64,000 bases of DNA, from contig NZ_AEYF01000045.1 of the NCBI RefSeq assembly GCF_000292525.1, positions 248,001-312,000 on the forward strand, in the 5' to 3' direction. The position numbers and the translations under genes are program-made. This document shows, in pieces, positions 16,739 through 26,202 of the stretch. Positions within the stretch are counted from its first letter, which is position 1; the number at the start of each line of letters is the position of its first letter. This stretch comes from Rhizobium sp. CCGE 510. Its GTDB lineage: Bacteria; Pseudomonadota; Alphaproteobacteria; Rhizobiales; Rhizobiaceae. The notes under the pieces were generated by a model, which made no database searches, was not told where the DNA came from, and saw only the letters and a program-made list of their open reading frames with translations.

Positions 16739-16756
16739 TGGCGGCAGGGGCCGCCA
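16739..16756. terminator. Stem-loop between convergent LysR and flavin reductase genes
   Basis: TGGCGGC (16739-16745) pairs with GCCGCCA (16750-16756) around AGGG. It occupies the 34-base gap between two convergent stop codons. No U-tract follows, so termination strength is uncertain. Confidence 0.4.
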
Positions 16757-16764
16757 CGCCGATG

Positions 16765-17379
16765 TCAGAATGTCGCCGAGTCGTCCGGCCACAGCATGAC
16801 CGGCGTCGAAACAGTATCGACGACGGGACCGAGGCCGTGCCAGGCACGGTTGGAATAGACCAGAGCCTCGGCCTGCCGTGCGGCATGTGCACCGGGCGAG
16901 ACCGATGTCAGTTCGGCCGTGACCAGACAGGCCCCGGGCGTCTCCAGTCGGCCTCGAAGTTCGGCCCGGAACCAGAGTTCGACCTGAGGATAATAGGGCT
17001 CACCGCCTTCGAGGCGAGCCCATCGAACATCCGGCCCGAAGCGATCACTGCCCGATGTCGCGCAGAGCCGGGCGAGTTGCATGTCGGCGCGGCGCACGAA
17101 GTGGACGACCACCGATGCCGCACGCTCCACCACTTTCGCACTCGACGAGGCTGCCGAGAGCGAAAAGGCGACCATGGGCGGCGCGGCACTGATCGAGATC
17201 AGCGAACTCACCGTCAGCGCCACCGGACCTTCGCCGGCATCGGCGGTGATGATCGCCACGCCCGACGGGTGATGCCGGAACGCCGCCATGAAGGCTTCGG
17301 TGATGCCTTGGTCACCGCCAGCGGCACCCGTTTCGGGCGCCGCCACCTTGTCCGGCATGCCTTTCGTGGCCGCGCTCAT
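16765..17379 (-). CDS. Flavin reductase component of two-component aromatic hydroxylase (GraD/HpaC-like)
   Basis: A 204-residue FMN/FAD:NAD(P)H reductase of the flavin-reductase-like split barrel. Visible family segments are FRHHPSGVAIITA near the N terminus, VSSLISISAAPPMVAFSL, and SSSAKVVERAASVVVHFV. It supplies reduced flavin to the oxygenase encoded just upstream. Start 17379 is chosen because this ATG overlaps the oxygenase stop (ATGA); a longer in-frame start at 17424 would overlap by 49 bases. Last gene of operon B. Confidence 0.87.
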   Translation of the reverse strand: MSAATKGMPDKVAAPETGAAGGDQGITEAFMAAFRHHPSGVAIITADAGEGPVALTVSSLISISAAPPMVAFSLSAASSSAKVVERAASVVVHFVRRADMQLARLCATSGSDRFGPDVRWARLEGGEPYYPQVELWFRAELRGRLETPGACLVTAELTSVSPGAHAARQAEALVYSNRAWHGLGPVVDTVSTPVMLWPDDSATF

Positions 17380-18602
17380 TTCTTCTCGATCAGGTCGTAG
17401 AACTGCCAGACGCGATCGCTCCATACGCCGGCAATGTCGCGGCCCGCCGCGCCGACGACGTTCGGGTTGATCGTGAAATGGTTCGCCGCCGTCAGCATCT
17501 CGCGATAGATCCGCTGCATCACGCCGTAACGCAACGAAGCGCCGCCGAGCGCGCGATAGACGAAATGGCAGGCATCGACGCCGGCTTCGTGCACTTCGGA
17601 CTTGGCGAGATGCACCAGGCTGATCTGGCGTGTCGTCATGCGGTTGCCGGCTTCGATCGAGGCTTCTACGTCGCGCCAGACCTCGAACAGGAAGGCGCGG
17701 GCGGCGCGGACTCGGGCTTCCGCCCGCCCGAAATCGAACCAGAACTTGTCGCTTTCGCCGAGCATGCCGGCACGGCCAGTCTTGGTCTTGGCATATTTGG
17801 CGGCTTCGTCGAGCATACGCCGCGCCGCACCGATCGCCCAGCCGGAATGGCCGATGGCAGCGAGACCCACGACGCCGAGGCTGAAGAACTCCTTCATGCG
17901 CTGTGGCTCGGCGGTCAGGATCGGGAACACCATGTCATCAGGGATGAAAACATCGTTGGCGGCATAGTCGATGCTGCCCGTCGCCTGCAGGCCGAGCGAG
18001 TTCCAGTTCCCGAGCAACTCGTGCTCTCCGACTGGCGCATGGGCGCAGAGCACGATCACGTCGCCCTTCTCGTCCTTCGCCGGGTGACCGTTTCCATCGT
18101 CGAGCAGCGCTGCGGTATGGGTATAGGTGGCGTGGTAGATGCCGCTGGCATAGGCCCACTTGCCATTCAGCCGGTAACCGCCGTCGACCTTCTTGAGCAT
18201 GCCTGTCGGTGTGCCCTGCCCGGAGAACCGGTTGTCGGTCTTGCCGTCAAACAGGCGGCCGATCGCCGTATCGGGCAGGAAAGCGGCCGACATCGCGCCG
18301 ATGCAGGTGTGCACCATCGAGATCCAGCCAGCCGCGCCGCTGTGATAGGTAATCGCCTCGATGAGCTGCAGCCCTTGCGTCGGCGAGAGCTGTGCGCCTC
18401 CAATATCCTCGCCGGCGAACACATGGCTCATCCTGAGCGGCTTGAGCGCCTCGAAGGTCTCCTCGTTGAGGCGGCCGAGCTTTTCGTTGTCCTCGGAATT
18501 CTTGTCGAGGATCGGGCCGACCTTATCGACATGGGCCACGAGGGACGCGAAGTCCGTCTTCGTGCCCCAGTAGCCTGATGCGTACTTGATTGGTGCGTTC
18601 AT
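17376..18602 (-). CDS. Oxygenase component of two-component flavin hydroxylase (GraA/HsaA-like, acyl-CoA dehydrogenase fold)
   Basis: A 408-residue group D flavin monooxygenase. The acyl-CoA-dehydrogenase-like fold shows in IEAITYHSGAAGWISMVHT, the GQGTPTG segment and VVGLAAIGHSGWAIGAARRM. Length and pairing with a small flavin reductase match resorcinol hydroxylase GraA/GraD of a Rhizobium gamma-resorcylate pathway, and also HsaA/HsaB-type enzymes. Probable role: ortho-hydroxylation of a phenol with FADH2 and O2. The start follows AAGGAGG; the longer frame upstream is excluded. The exact substrate is not determined by the sequence. Confidence 0.85.
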   Translation of the reverse strand: MNAPIKYASGYWGTKTDFASLVAHVDKVGPILDKNSEDNEKLGRLNEETFEALKPLRMSHVFAGEDIGGAQLSPTQGLQLIEAITYHSGAAGWISMVHTCIGAMSAAFLPDTAIGRLFDGKTDNRFSGQGTPTGMLKKVDGGYRLNGKWAYASGIYHATYTHTAALLDDGNGHPAKDEKGDVIVLCAHAPVGEHELLGNWNSLGLQATGSIDYAANDVFIPDDMVFPILTAEPQRMKEFFSLGVVGLAAIGHSGWAIGAARRMLDEAAKYAKTKTGRAGMLGESDKFWFDFGRAEARVRAARAFLFEVWRDVEASIEAGNRMTTRQISLVHLAKSEVHEAGVDACHFVYRALGGASLRYGVMQRIYREMLTAANHFTINPNVVGAAGRDIAGVWSDRVWQFYDLIEKK

Positions 18603-18663
18603 GACAATTCCTCCTTGATAGTCCTGATCACGCGGCCCGCCTGACGGTGCCGCTTCTGTGGTT

Positions 18664-19443
18664 TCACCCGGCGAGGAAGTCACCGATGGCAGTGACGGTG
18701 CCCGGATCTTCCTGCATCGCGAAATGGCCGACATCCTTGATGATCAACGTCCGCGCATTGGGAATGCTCTTTTCCCAGAGTGGCGCCTGCGAGGCCGGCA
18801 GCATGCGGTCCTTGTCGCCCCAGACGATGAGTGTTTCATTCGGAATCCGGCTCAGCCAGCGGCCGAGGTTGGGGTGACCGAAACCATGCGCCTTGAGAAT
18901 GTTACCGAGCGCGGGCCCTTCCTTTTCGCGCGCCGCGACAAAATCCTCGACCGGGGGGCATTTCGAACCGCCGGGGAAATAGCGCGCCGCGACTTCGACA
19001 TTATGGGCCAGATACCCGGGCAATTCCTGCGGTGGGACCGCGCCAAGATCGGCGCCGGGATGGTCCGGGTGATTGAGGCCGGCCGGCGCGTTCAGCACCA
19101 GCTTGCCAAACTGCTCGCCAGCCACGGCGGCGATTTCGGCCGCCATCCAGCCACCCATGGAATGTCCGACCAGATGCGGCCGGTCGAGGCCGAGCGCGTT
19201 GACGAGGCGAAGATTGTGAACCACCATGTCCTGCATGCCTGATATATGCGGCGCCTCGGCGCTCTCGCCGAAACCGGGATGGAAGGGTAGGTAGACGCGG
19301 AATCGGTCCGCCAGCCCGCGCGCCCAGTCATGGCCCTCGAGCGTCGCCGCGCCGTGCAGCGCCAGCACCGCACGGCCGCGACCGATCGCCTTCACCACCG
19401 TTCGGACGCCATCGATATCCTGCGTCAGCGTTTCAAATTCCAT
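18664..19443 (-). CDS. Alpha/beta-fold hydrolase
   Basis: A 259-residue hydrolase: oxyanion-hole motif LALHGAATLEGHDW, nucleophile elbow VGHSMGGWMA, acid candidate in VWGDKDRMLP, and catalytic His in VGHFAMQEDPG. The family includes meta-cleavage product hydrolases and esterases; here it may hydrolyse an ester or C-C bond of an aromatic substrate before hydroxylation. GAGGAGG precedes the start. It lies between the dehydrogenase and the two-component hydroxylase in operon B. Confidence 0.85.
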   Translation of the reverse strand: MEFETLTQDIDGVRTVVKAIGRGRAVLALHGAATLEGHDWARGLADRFRVYLPFHPGFGESAEAPHISGMQDMVVHNLRLVNALGLDRPHLVGHSMGGWMAAEIAAVAGEQFGKLVLNAPAGLNHPDHPGADLGAVPPQELPGYLAHNVEVAARYFPGGSKCPPVEDFVAAREKEGPALGNILKAHGFGHPNLGRWLSRIPNETLIVWGDKDRMLPASQAPLWEKSIPNARTLIIKDVGHFAMQEDPGTVTAIGDFLAG

Positions 19444-19467
19444 TGAGTATCCTCCTCATACAATCTG

Positions 19468-20481
19468 TCAGGCTGCGTCGGCAGCGATCAGCACCTTGCA
19501 CTGCGTGGTGCGGCGCTTGAGTCCCTCGAAGGTCTCGGGCACTTCGCCGAAACCGATCCGCTCGGTGATCAACGCCTGGGGGCGATAGCGGCCCGGCCCG
19601 AGTGCCGCGAGCGCGGTCCGAAACTCGGCCATGTTGAAGAACACCGCGAAAATGAGCTGGATCTCCTTGGACAAAGCCGCGAAGGGATCCCAGTCATCGC
19701 CGCCGACGCAGAGGCCGACACCGACCACCGTTCCATGGGTGCGGACCAGGCGGCAGGCGAAGTCGATCAGGCCGCGTTTTCCCACGCATTCGAAAACTAT
19801 GTCGGGCTCGCCACCGGCCTTGGCGCGGAACTCGTCCGCAAGGCTCGGGCCTGACATGGCAAAGCCGGTGGCGCCGATGGCGGCGGCACGCTCTTCCTGG
19901 TGACGATTGATATCGGCGACGATGACGTCGCGCGCACCATGCCGACGCGCCCAGAAGGCGACGAGCAGGCCAATCGGTCCCGCGCCGAGGATCAGCACGC
20001 GGTCACCCGGCTTCAGGCCCGACCGCATTATGCAATGAAGCGCCACGGCGGCCGGCTCGGCCAGTGCAGCCTCTGATATCGCCACGTCATCGGGAAGGAT
20101 GCTGCACTGGCGCGCAGCCACGGTGGTGAATTCGGCATAGCCGCCGCCGATCAGCCGCATCTCGGCGCACCAGGCAGGCTCGCCACGCTTGCAGCTGTCG
20201 CAATGGCCGCAGCCGCGCATCGGTGCCACGGCCACCCGGTCGCCCGGTTTGAGCGTGGTGACGGCCCTGCCGCAGCTTACGACCTCGCCGGCAAATTCAT
20301 GGCCGAGCACGTCATATTGCCTGAGGCCGAAAGTCTTGGGGTCCTCGGTCATGTGCAGATCGGAGCCACAGATGCCGCAGGCGGCGATCTTGAGCAGGAC
20401 CTCGTCCTCCGCCGGCTCCGGCACCGGACGTTCGCCGACCGTCAAGGGAAGTCCGACACGATCAAAAAGCACGGCCTTCAT
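19468..20481 (-). CDS. Zinc-dependent medium-chain alcohol dehydrogenase
   Basis: A 337-residue MDR enzyme. Catalytic zinc ligands are in CGICGSDLHM and GHEFAGEV; structural zinc cysteines are in GCGHCDSCKRGEPAWC; the NAD(P)-binding loop is LILGAGPIGLLVA. It probably oxidises an alcohol side chain or ring alcohol of the imported compound. Its ATG overlaps the stop of the LivM gene (ATGA) and follows GGAGG; longer in-frame starts are unlikely. Confidence 0.88.
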   Translation of the reverse strand: MKAVLFDRVGLPLTVGERPVPEPAEDEVLLKIAACGICGSDLHMTEDPKTFGLRQYDVLGHEFAGEVVSCGRAVTTLKPGDRVAVAPMRGCGHCDSCKRGEPAWCAEMRLIGGGYAEFTTVAARQCSILPDDVAISEAALAEPAAVALHCIMRSGLKPGDRVLILGAGPIGLLVAFWARRHGARDVIVADINRHQEERAAAIGATGFAMSGPSLADEFRAKAGGEPDIVFECVGKRGLIDFACRLVRTHGTVVGVGLCVGGDDWDPFAALSKEIQLIFAVFFNMAEFRTALAALGPGRYRPQALITERIGFGEVPETFEGLKRRTTQCKVLIAADAA

Positions 20482-21527
20482 GTCCGGTCCTCCATCAGGC
20501 GCCGTCGTGTTGGGAACCAAGGTGCATCGACGACCTTGCAGATCAGCCCCCAGATACCGCCGCGGGCAAAGAGCGCCATGAACAGCGTCATCAGGCCGAG
20601 CACCACGAGATAGGTCGCGCCATATTCGCCGAACCAGCGCTCGGCGAAGAAGTAGATCAGTGCCCCGATCAGCACGCCTTCCAGCGATCCCAGCCCACCG
20701 ACCATGACGATGAAGATCGCGATATTGGCCCAGTTGGGATCATAGGCAGAAGGGGGCGTTATGCGGAGCTGCGCCATGAAATAGATGGCGCCCGCGAGAC
20801 CCGTGCCGACGGCCGCCGCCACCCAGATCAGAAAGCGCAGCCGGCTGACATTGACGCCCTGGCTTGCCGCGGCGACCGGATTGTCGCGCATCGCGATCAG
20901 CGCCAGGCCATAGCGCGAGCGGAGCAGGAGATAGCTGCCGCCCACTGTCACCAGCAGCATCAGCGCGCAGAGCAGCGAAACGCCGACGGCGCGCTCCATC
21001 GGCGAGTAGGTGGTCATCACGCGCAGGCTCATGCCCGCGCCGGCATTGACATAACCGAAAACCGAGGTCGCGAGCCTAACCACCTCAGCCACCACCCAGG
21101 TGCCGATCGCGAAATACGGTCCGTCGAGCCGGTGCAGAAGGCCATATGTCGGGATCGCGAGTAGCGCCGGCGCGGTCATCGCCAGCAGCACGGCGACGAA
21201 GGGATTGATGCCCCAGAGCTGCGCCATGACGAACATCATATAGGCGGTGACGCCGACAAAGACCTGTTGGCCGACCGAAACCAGGCCGGCATAGCCCGCG
21301 AGCAGATTCCACATCTGCGCGACCGCGATGTAGCAGCAAAGTTCGACCACGTCGCGGATCAGGCCTTGGCTCGCCCAGAGCGGCATCGAGGCGACAGTGA
21401 ACAGCACCGCAATGCCGATGACCATCGCGATGACTCCCGACATGGTCTGGCGTTGGACGCGGACTGGCGGGAGATCCGTGGTGTCGGAAAGGGTCGACGC
21501 CTGTACGGTTGTGAGCGTGTCGGTCAA
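20478..21527 (-). CDS. Branched-chain-type ABC transporter permease (LivM family), operon B
   Basis: A membrane protein of about 349 residues with the LivM signature GYAGLVSVGQQVFVGVTAYM. A TTG start at 21527 is proposed: it lies 4 bases after the LivH stop with GAAAGGA in front. The longer open frame would overlap LivH by 167 bases, and the first ATG (21443) has no ribosome-binding site. Channel subunit of the operon B importer. Confidence 0.85.
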   Translation of the reverse strand: MTDTLTTVQASTLSDTTDLPPVRVQRQTMSGVIAMVIGIAVLFTVASMPLWASQGLIRDVVELCCYIAVAQMWNLLAGYAGLVSVGQQVFVGVTAYMMFVMAQLWGINPFVAVLLAMTAPALLAIPTYGLLHRLDGPYFAIGTWVVAEVVRLATSVFGYVNAGAGMSLRVMTTYSPMERAVGVSLLCALMLLVTVGGSYLLLRSRYGLALIAMRDNPVAAASQGVNVSRLRFLIWVAAAVGTGLAGAIYFMAQLRITPPSAYDPNWANIAIFIVMVGGLGSLEGVLIGALIYFFAERWFGEYGATYLVVLGLMTLFMALFARGGIWGLICKVVDAPWFPTRRRLMEDRT

Positions 21528-21531
21528 GATC

Positions 21532-22389
21532 TCAATCCTTTCCGAGAAGGCCCTGCGGCCGCAATGCGAGAATGAGCAGGAAGACAAGATGACCGGCCAG
21601 GATGCCGAAACCAGGATCGATGCGGAAACCGATCGACTGACTGATGCCGAGCACCATCGCGCCGATGAAAGCACCCCAGATCGAGCCCATGCCGCCAATG
21701 ATCACAGCTTCGAAGGCATAGATCAGCTGAAACGCGCCATCGGCAGGCGATACCGTCGAACGCATCGACTGGAACACGGCGGCAAACCCGAGAATCGCCA
21801 CGGCGAGTGCCGTCGCGCCGGCATAGATAGTCTTGGGGTTCACGCCGGTCATGGCTGCGGCCTCGACATCGGCCGACGCCGCGCGCAACGACCGACCGAA
21901 ACGGGTGTAGCGCAATGTGCTGGCGAGCCCGGCGGTCAGCACCGTCGCGGTGACGAGCACGATGACCGGCAGCACGCCGACGAAAAGCGAGCCAACCTGG
22001 AACGAGGCCTGCGCGATACCGCCACTCGGCAGCGAACGGGTATCGGCCGACCACACCTGCAGCATCGCATTCTGCAGGGCGATCGAGAGTCCGAATGTCG
22101 CGATCAGCGATGGAAGCGGATCGGCGCCGACCACCCGGTCGAGGATCAGACGCTGCAGGATGACGCCGATGATACCGCCGAGCGCAACCAAAATCACCAG
22201 CACCGAGAATGGGCCAAGCCCGAAGGTCGAGGCAAGGCTGATGCCAATCAAAGCTAGCAGGATCATCAGGTCGCCATGCGTGATGTTGACCACGCGCATA
22301 ACGCCGAACATCAACGCCATGCCGAGCGCATATTGCGCATAGAGCCCGCCGAGCAGAATGCCTTGGACCAGTCCATCAAGCCACTGCAT
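21532..22389 (-). CDS. Branched-chain-type ABC transporter permease (LivH family), operon B
   Basis: A 285-residue membrane protein beginning [20 protein letters not shown] and carrying the conserved loop GVMRVVNITHGDLM. The start at 22389 is preceded by GGAGC; the longer frame would overlap the LivF gene by 50 bases instead of 14. Second channel subunit of the operon B importer, paralogous to the operon A protein. Confidence 0.9.
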   Translation of the reverse strand: MQWLDGLVQGILLGGLYAQYALGMALMFGVMRVVNITHGDLMILLALIGISLASTFGLGPFSVLVILVALGGIIGVILQRLILDRVVGADPLPSLIATFGLSIALQNAMLQVWSADTRSLPSGGIAQASFQVGSLFVGVLPVIVLVTATVLTAGLASTLRYTRFGRSLRAASADVEAAAMTGVNPKTIYAGATALAVAILGFAAVFQSMRSTVSPADGAFQLIYAFEAVIIGGMGSIWGAFIGAMVLGISQSIGFRIDPGFGILAGHLVFLLILALRPQGLLGKD

Positions 22390-23107
22390 GGGATGCTCCG
22401 AAATAGGCTTCGCCGATCGCCTCACGGGACATGTCCGCCGATCGCCCGGTCAGCGTGACGCGGCCCTCCAGCATGCAGTAGAGCCGGTCCGAAGCAGACT
22501 TGGCCAGGCCGACATCCTGTTCGACCACCACGACCGCAGTGCCGCTCTTTGAGATGGACGGGATCGACTGGTAGATTTCGCGGACGACCTTGGGTGACAG
22601 GCCAAGGCTGATCTCGTCGCAGAGCAACAGGCGCGGCTGGTTGAGCAGTGCCCGGCCGATGGCGACCATCTGTTGCTGGCCGCCGGATAGCGACTGCACC
22701 GGAACCGCCTGCTTTTCCTTCAGGATCGGAAACAATCCATAGACGCGTTCGATCGTCCAGGCCTCGCCGTGGATCGGTGCCGCGTGGTCCATGGCGACAC
22801 GGAGGTTGTCGACCACGGACATGCCCGAGAAAAGCCGCCGGCCCTCGGGCACGATCGCCACTCCGTCTGCCACCATCCGGTGCGGCTGGCTGCCGCCGAC
22901 CGGTCTGCCATCGAGACGCACCATGTCGGGCTGAACCTTGAGCAGGCCCATGATCGATTTGAGAAGCGTGGATTTGCCGGCGCCGTTCGCGCCGATCAGG
23001 GCAACGACCTCGCCCTCGGCGATCTCGAGATCGACCCCGTAGAGCGCCTGAAAGTCGCCGTAACGCGCCTTGAGTTGATGGGTGGAAAGAAGTGCAGCGC
23101 CCGTCAT
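22376..23107 (-). CDS. Branched-chain-type ABC transporter ATPase (LivF family), operon B
   Basis: A 243-residue ATPase: Walker [10 protein letters not shown], signature [16 protein letters not shown], Walker [14 protein letters not shown]. The ATG overlaps the stop of the LivG gene (ATGA). It is strongly similar to the operon A LivF, which suggests that the two importers arose by duplication. Confidence 0.93.
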   Translation of the reverse strand: MTGAALLSTHQLKARYGDFQALYGVDLEIAEGEVVALIGANGAGKSTLLKSIMGLLKVQPDMVRLDGRPVGGSQPHRMVADGVAIVPEGRRLFSGMSVVDNLRVAMDHAAPIHGEAWTIERVYGLFPILKEKQAVPVQSLSGGQQQMVAIGRALLNQPRLLLCDEISLGLSPKVVREIYQSIPSISKSGTAVVVVEQDVGLAKSASDRLYCMLEGRVTLTGRSADMSREAIGEAYFGASHAVA

Positions 23108-23829
23108 ACCTCGATCCCCATATAGACGCGTCTGACTTCAGCGTTCTTGATGACTTCGTCGGGCAGGCCTTCGGCGATCTTCTCGCCGAAATTCAGCACC
23201 ATGATCCGGTCGGCCACGGCGAGCAGCGCGTGCAGCACATGTTCGATCCAGACGATCGTCACGCCGCGGTCGCGAATGCGCCGGATCAGCTGCACCAGTG
23301 CCTTGCCTTCCTCGTCCGTCAGCCCGCCGGCGATCTCGTCAAGCAGCAGCAGGCTCGGGCTCGACGCCAGCGCACGGGCCAGCTCCAGCCGCTTGCGGTC
23401 CAGCAGCGTCAGCGATCCCGCCGAGCGGTTGGCCTTGTCTGCCAGCTCGCAGTCGCGGAGAATCTGGGCGCAGAGGGCATAGCTTTGGGCTTCCGTGCGC
23501 CCACCGCCGAATGTCGCGGCGACGAGCAGGTTCTCGAAGGTCGACATGCCGACATAGGGGCGCGGAATCTGGTAGGTGCGGCCGATGCCGATCTTGCAGC
23601 GCGAATAGGGTGGCTGGCCGACGAGGCGCTGGCCGGCAAAGACGAGTTCGCCGGTATCGTTCTTCAGGTCGCCGCTGACAAGATTGAACAGCGTGGTCTT
23701 ACCCGCCCCGTTAGGGCCGAGGATACCCAGCACCTCGCCGCGCCGGACATCGAAACTGATGTCGTGCAGAACGCGCAGGGCGCCGAAGGATTTGCTCAAT
23801 CCTCTCGCTTCTAGCAATACGCCGTCCAA
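23104..23829 (-). CDS. Branched-chain-type ABC transporter ATPase (LivG family), operon B
   Basis: A 241-residue ATPase with Walker [10 protein letters not shown] and Walker [12 protein letters not shown]. As in operon A, the signature is atypical ([15 protein letters not shown] instead of LSGGQ/LSYGQ), so this is a shared trait of the pair. It lies 130 bases downstream of the binding-protein gene, a gap in which I see no gene. Confidence 0.9.
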   Translation of the reverse strand: MDGVLLEARGLSKSFGALRVLHDISFDVRRGEVLGILGPNGAGKTTLFNLVSGDLKNDTGELVFAGQRLVGQPPYSRCKIGIGRTYQIPRPYVGMSTFENLLVAATFGGGRTEAQSYALCAQILRDCELADKANRSAGSLTLLDRKRLELARALASSPSLLLLDEIAGGLTDEEGKALVQLIRRIRDRGVTIVWIEHVLHALLAVADRIMVLNFGEKIAEGLPDEVIKNAEVRRVYMGIEV

Positions 23830-23959
23830 CAGCAGCCTCCGCTTCCGGCCGAAGCAGGCGTGGATGCACGCCCGCCCGTCCGGTCTTCACGCATTCGGGA
23901 TAGTCTTTCCGGTTGCCGGGCGGTCCTTGGATATCAGGTGCCGCCCCACTTGCCTGGGC

Positions 23960-25258
23960 TCAACTCGCCCAGGGGATGACCTTCATCTTCTGCTCGGGTT
24001 CGAACAGCTTGTTGACGGTGTTGTCGACGATCTTCAGGTCATAGGGCCACTTGTCGCCCTTGACCCACTGGCCGCCGAAGATCGGCGTCGTCGAGACGTT
24101 CTTGTGCGGACCGCTGGAGAAATCGACCTTGCCGATCAGCGTGTCGAGCTTGGTCGCCACCATGGCGTCGCGGTTGGCGGTGCGGTCGAGCGGGTTGGAC
24201 GAGCGCTTGAGAATGTCGATCGCCACTTCCCAGATCGCGTGGCTGTAGCCGAGCGGCTGCGTCCACTGCTTCTTGGTCTCGCTTTCCCACTGGTCGGCGA
24301 TGTCGCGGCTCACCTGGCCGGTCAGTGTCGACTTGAATGGGAAGGCAGGTGTCCACCATACCTCGGAAGACATGCCGTCGCCAAGCGGGCCGAGCGCCTG
24401 GACGCCGCCGGGGAACAGCAGCGCCGCCGCAACGGTGACGGCCTTGGGCTTGTAGCCCTGCTGGGCGCACTGGTTGATGAAGGTCTTGAGATCGTCCGGA
24501 TAGGTAATGCCGCCGACGATTTCGCAGCCCGCTTCCTTGAAGGCGGCGATCTGCGCTGAATAGTCGTTGGTACGCGGCTGGAAGAAGCCCGGGACGGTGA
24601 TCTCGAAGCCGGCCTTCTTCGTCGGCACCGGCAGGCCGTAGTCGTTGTTGCCCCAGGTCTCGCCATCGGCGTTTTGCGGGAACAGCATGCCGACCTTGCG
24701 GTTGGTGTCGAGCGTGTTCCACAGGCCGACGAAGGTGTTGAGCGCCTCGTCGAGACCCCAGAAGAAGTGATAGGTCCAGTTGAACGGCTTGTCGGCGCCG
24801 CCGCGTGGCATGATGATTGCCTGCCAGGGCGCACCGGTCGACAGGCAGGGGCACTCGTTGAGTTCCGCCTGGTCCGCCGAGGGGCTGACAGTATCGGTGG
24901 TCGATGCCGGCAACAGCAGATGCACGCCGTCGTTCAGGATAAGGTCGCCGGCGACTTCCGCTGCGCGGTTGGGATCGGACTGGCTGTCGCGGATCAGGAT
25001 CTCGACGTCGTACTTGCCGGCTTTTGTCTCCAGGCCATCCTTCAGCAGAGCCTTGATCTTGTCTGCCGCCCAGCCGTCCGTCTCGCCGAACAGCGCGAGC
25101 GGGCCGCTTGCCGGCGTGACGAAGCCGAGCTTGATCGTGCCGGCCGCTTGCGCCCGGGCAATCATCGGCGCACCGAGCGCCGATACGGCCACTCCGGCGC
25201 CGATGCCCTTGAGCACGGTCCGGCGCGATGGTTGTGCAAATCTTGTCTTGAGCTCCAC
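23960..25258 (-). CDS. ABC transporter substrate-binding protein (type 1 fold), Tat-exported, operon B
   Basis: A 432-residue periplasmic receptor. The signal contains the twin-arginine stretch SRRTVLKGIGAGVAVSALG and is cleaved near ARAQAAG; the mature domain starts with IKLGFVTPASGPLALFGETD. A GTG start at 25258 is chosen because GGGAGGAG precedes it; the longer ATG frame at 25300 reads through that ribosome-binding site. It is homologous to the operon A receptor but diverged, so ligand specificity may differ. Confidence 0.88.
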   Translation of the reverse strand: MELKTRFAQPSRRTVLKGIGAGVAVSALGAPMIARAQAAGTIKLGFVTPASGPLALFGETDGWAADKIKALLKDGLETKAGKYDVEILIRDSQSDPNRAAEVAGDLILNDGVHLLLPASTTDTVSPSADQAELNECPCLSTGAPWQAIIMPRGGADKPFNWTYHFFWGLDEALNTFVGLWNTLDTNRKVGMLFPQNADGETWGNNDYGLPVPTKKAGFEITVPGFFQPRTNDYSAQIAAFKEAGCEIVGGITYPDDLKTFINQCAQQGYKPKAVTVAAALLFPGGVQALGPLGDGMSSEVWWTPAFPFKSTLTGQVSRDIADQWESETKKQWTQPLGYSHAIWEVAIDILKRSSNPLDRTANRDAMVATKLDTLIGKVDFSSGPHKNVSTTPIFGGQWVKGDKWPYDLKIVDNTVNKLFEPEQKMKVIPWAS

Positions 25259-25339
25259 CTGGGTCTCCTCCCTCTGGTGTTTCGTCGTCTGCATGCGCAT
25301 TGGTGACAGCCGGCCGTTCCTCCCTGGCCGGCAGTCACA

Positions 25340-26158
25340 TTACTTGATGCGGTTCATCGCGCCGCCGTCGATGACGATCTGGCTCCCCGTCACGTAGGAC
25401 GAGCATGGCGACGCCAGATAGAGCGCGAGGCCCTTGATGTCCTCGGTGTCGCCGATACGCCCGATCAGCGACTGCTCCTCGAAAGCCTTGCGATCGGCGG
25501 GGATCTTCAGCCGGCCGCCGGCGATATTGGTCATGAAGGGTCCGGGCGAGATACAGTTGACGAGGATGCCGAACATCCCTAGTTCCATTGCCATCTGGCG
25601 GACGAAATGGTCGACGCCCGCCTTTGCCGGCATATAGGACGTGCCGACGATCGCCTCGTTGATCTGTGCGGCGATCGAGGACGTCACGATGATCCGGCCG
25701 CCGCCCGATTTCTTCATGTGCCGGGCAGAATTCTTGACCGTCGTGTAGACCGATGTGAGATTGACCTCGATGCCGCGATCCCACTGCGCGTCATCCAGCG
25801 CGTCGATCGCGCCTTCCGGGATGCGTCCACCCTCCGTCGACAGGAAGCCCGGGCCGGGATCGATGCCCGCATTGGCGAAGACCACATCGATCCGTCCATG
25901 CCGTTCGGCCACTGCGTCGAAGGCATCGCTCATCCGGGGTCGGTCGGAAACATCCATGACCTGCCCCCAGACGTCACCACCATTGGCCTTGATTTCGGCA
26001 ACTACCGTTTCCAGCGTTTCGGCGTTCAAGTCGAATATGCAGACGCGCGCGCCGTTGTCCGCCATGACCTCGGCATAGGCGCGGCCGATGCCGCTCGCAC
26101 CGCCGGTGACAATGACCGACTTGCCGCGAACGTCGAACATGTCTTGCAATGTCGCCAT
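25340..26158 (-). CDS. Short-chain dehydrogenase/reductase (SDR)
   Basis: A 272-residue SDR with the cofactor loop VTGGASGIGRAYAE, structural NAG in DVVFANAGIDPG and catalytic Ser/Tyr/Lys region TSSIAAQIN...YMPAKAG. It has a Tyr-x-x-x-Lys-type site (YMPAK). NAD(H) preference is suggested by the acidic residue after strand 2 (FDLN). First gene of operon B; GGGAGGAG precedes the ATG at 26158. It probably oxidises a hydroxyl group on the imported compound. Confidence 0.88.
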   Translation of the reverse strand: MATLQDMFDVRGKSVIVTGGASGIGRAYAEVMADNGARVCIFDLNAETLETVVAEIKANGGDVWGQVMDVSDRPRMSDAFDAVAERHGRIDVVFANAGIDPGPGFLSTEGGRIPEGAIDALDDAQWDRGIEVNLTSVYTTVKNSARHMKKSGGGRIIVTSSIAAQINEAIVGTSYMPAKAGVDHFVRQMAMELGMFGILVNCISPGPFMTNIAGGRLKIPADRKAFEEQSLIGRIGDTEDIKGLALYLASPCSSYVTGSQIVIDGGAMNRIK

Positions 26159-26202
26159 TCTGTCTCCTCCCACTTAGAAGGCTAACAGCGAAAGAGCCAT
26201 GC

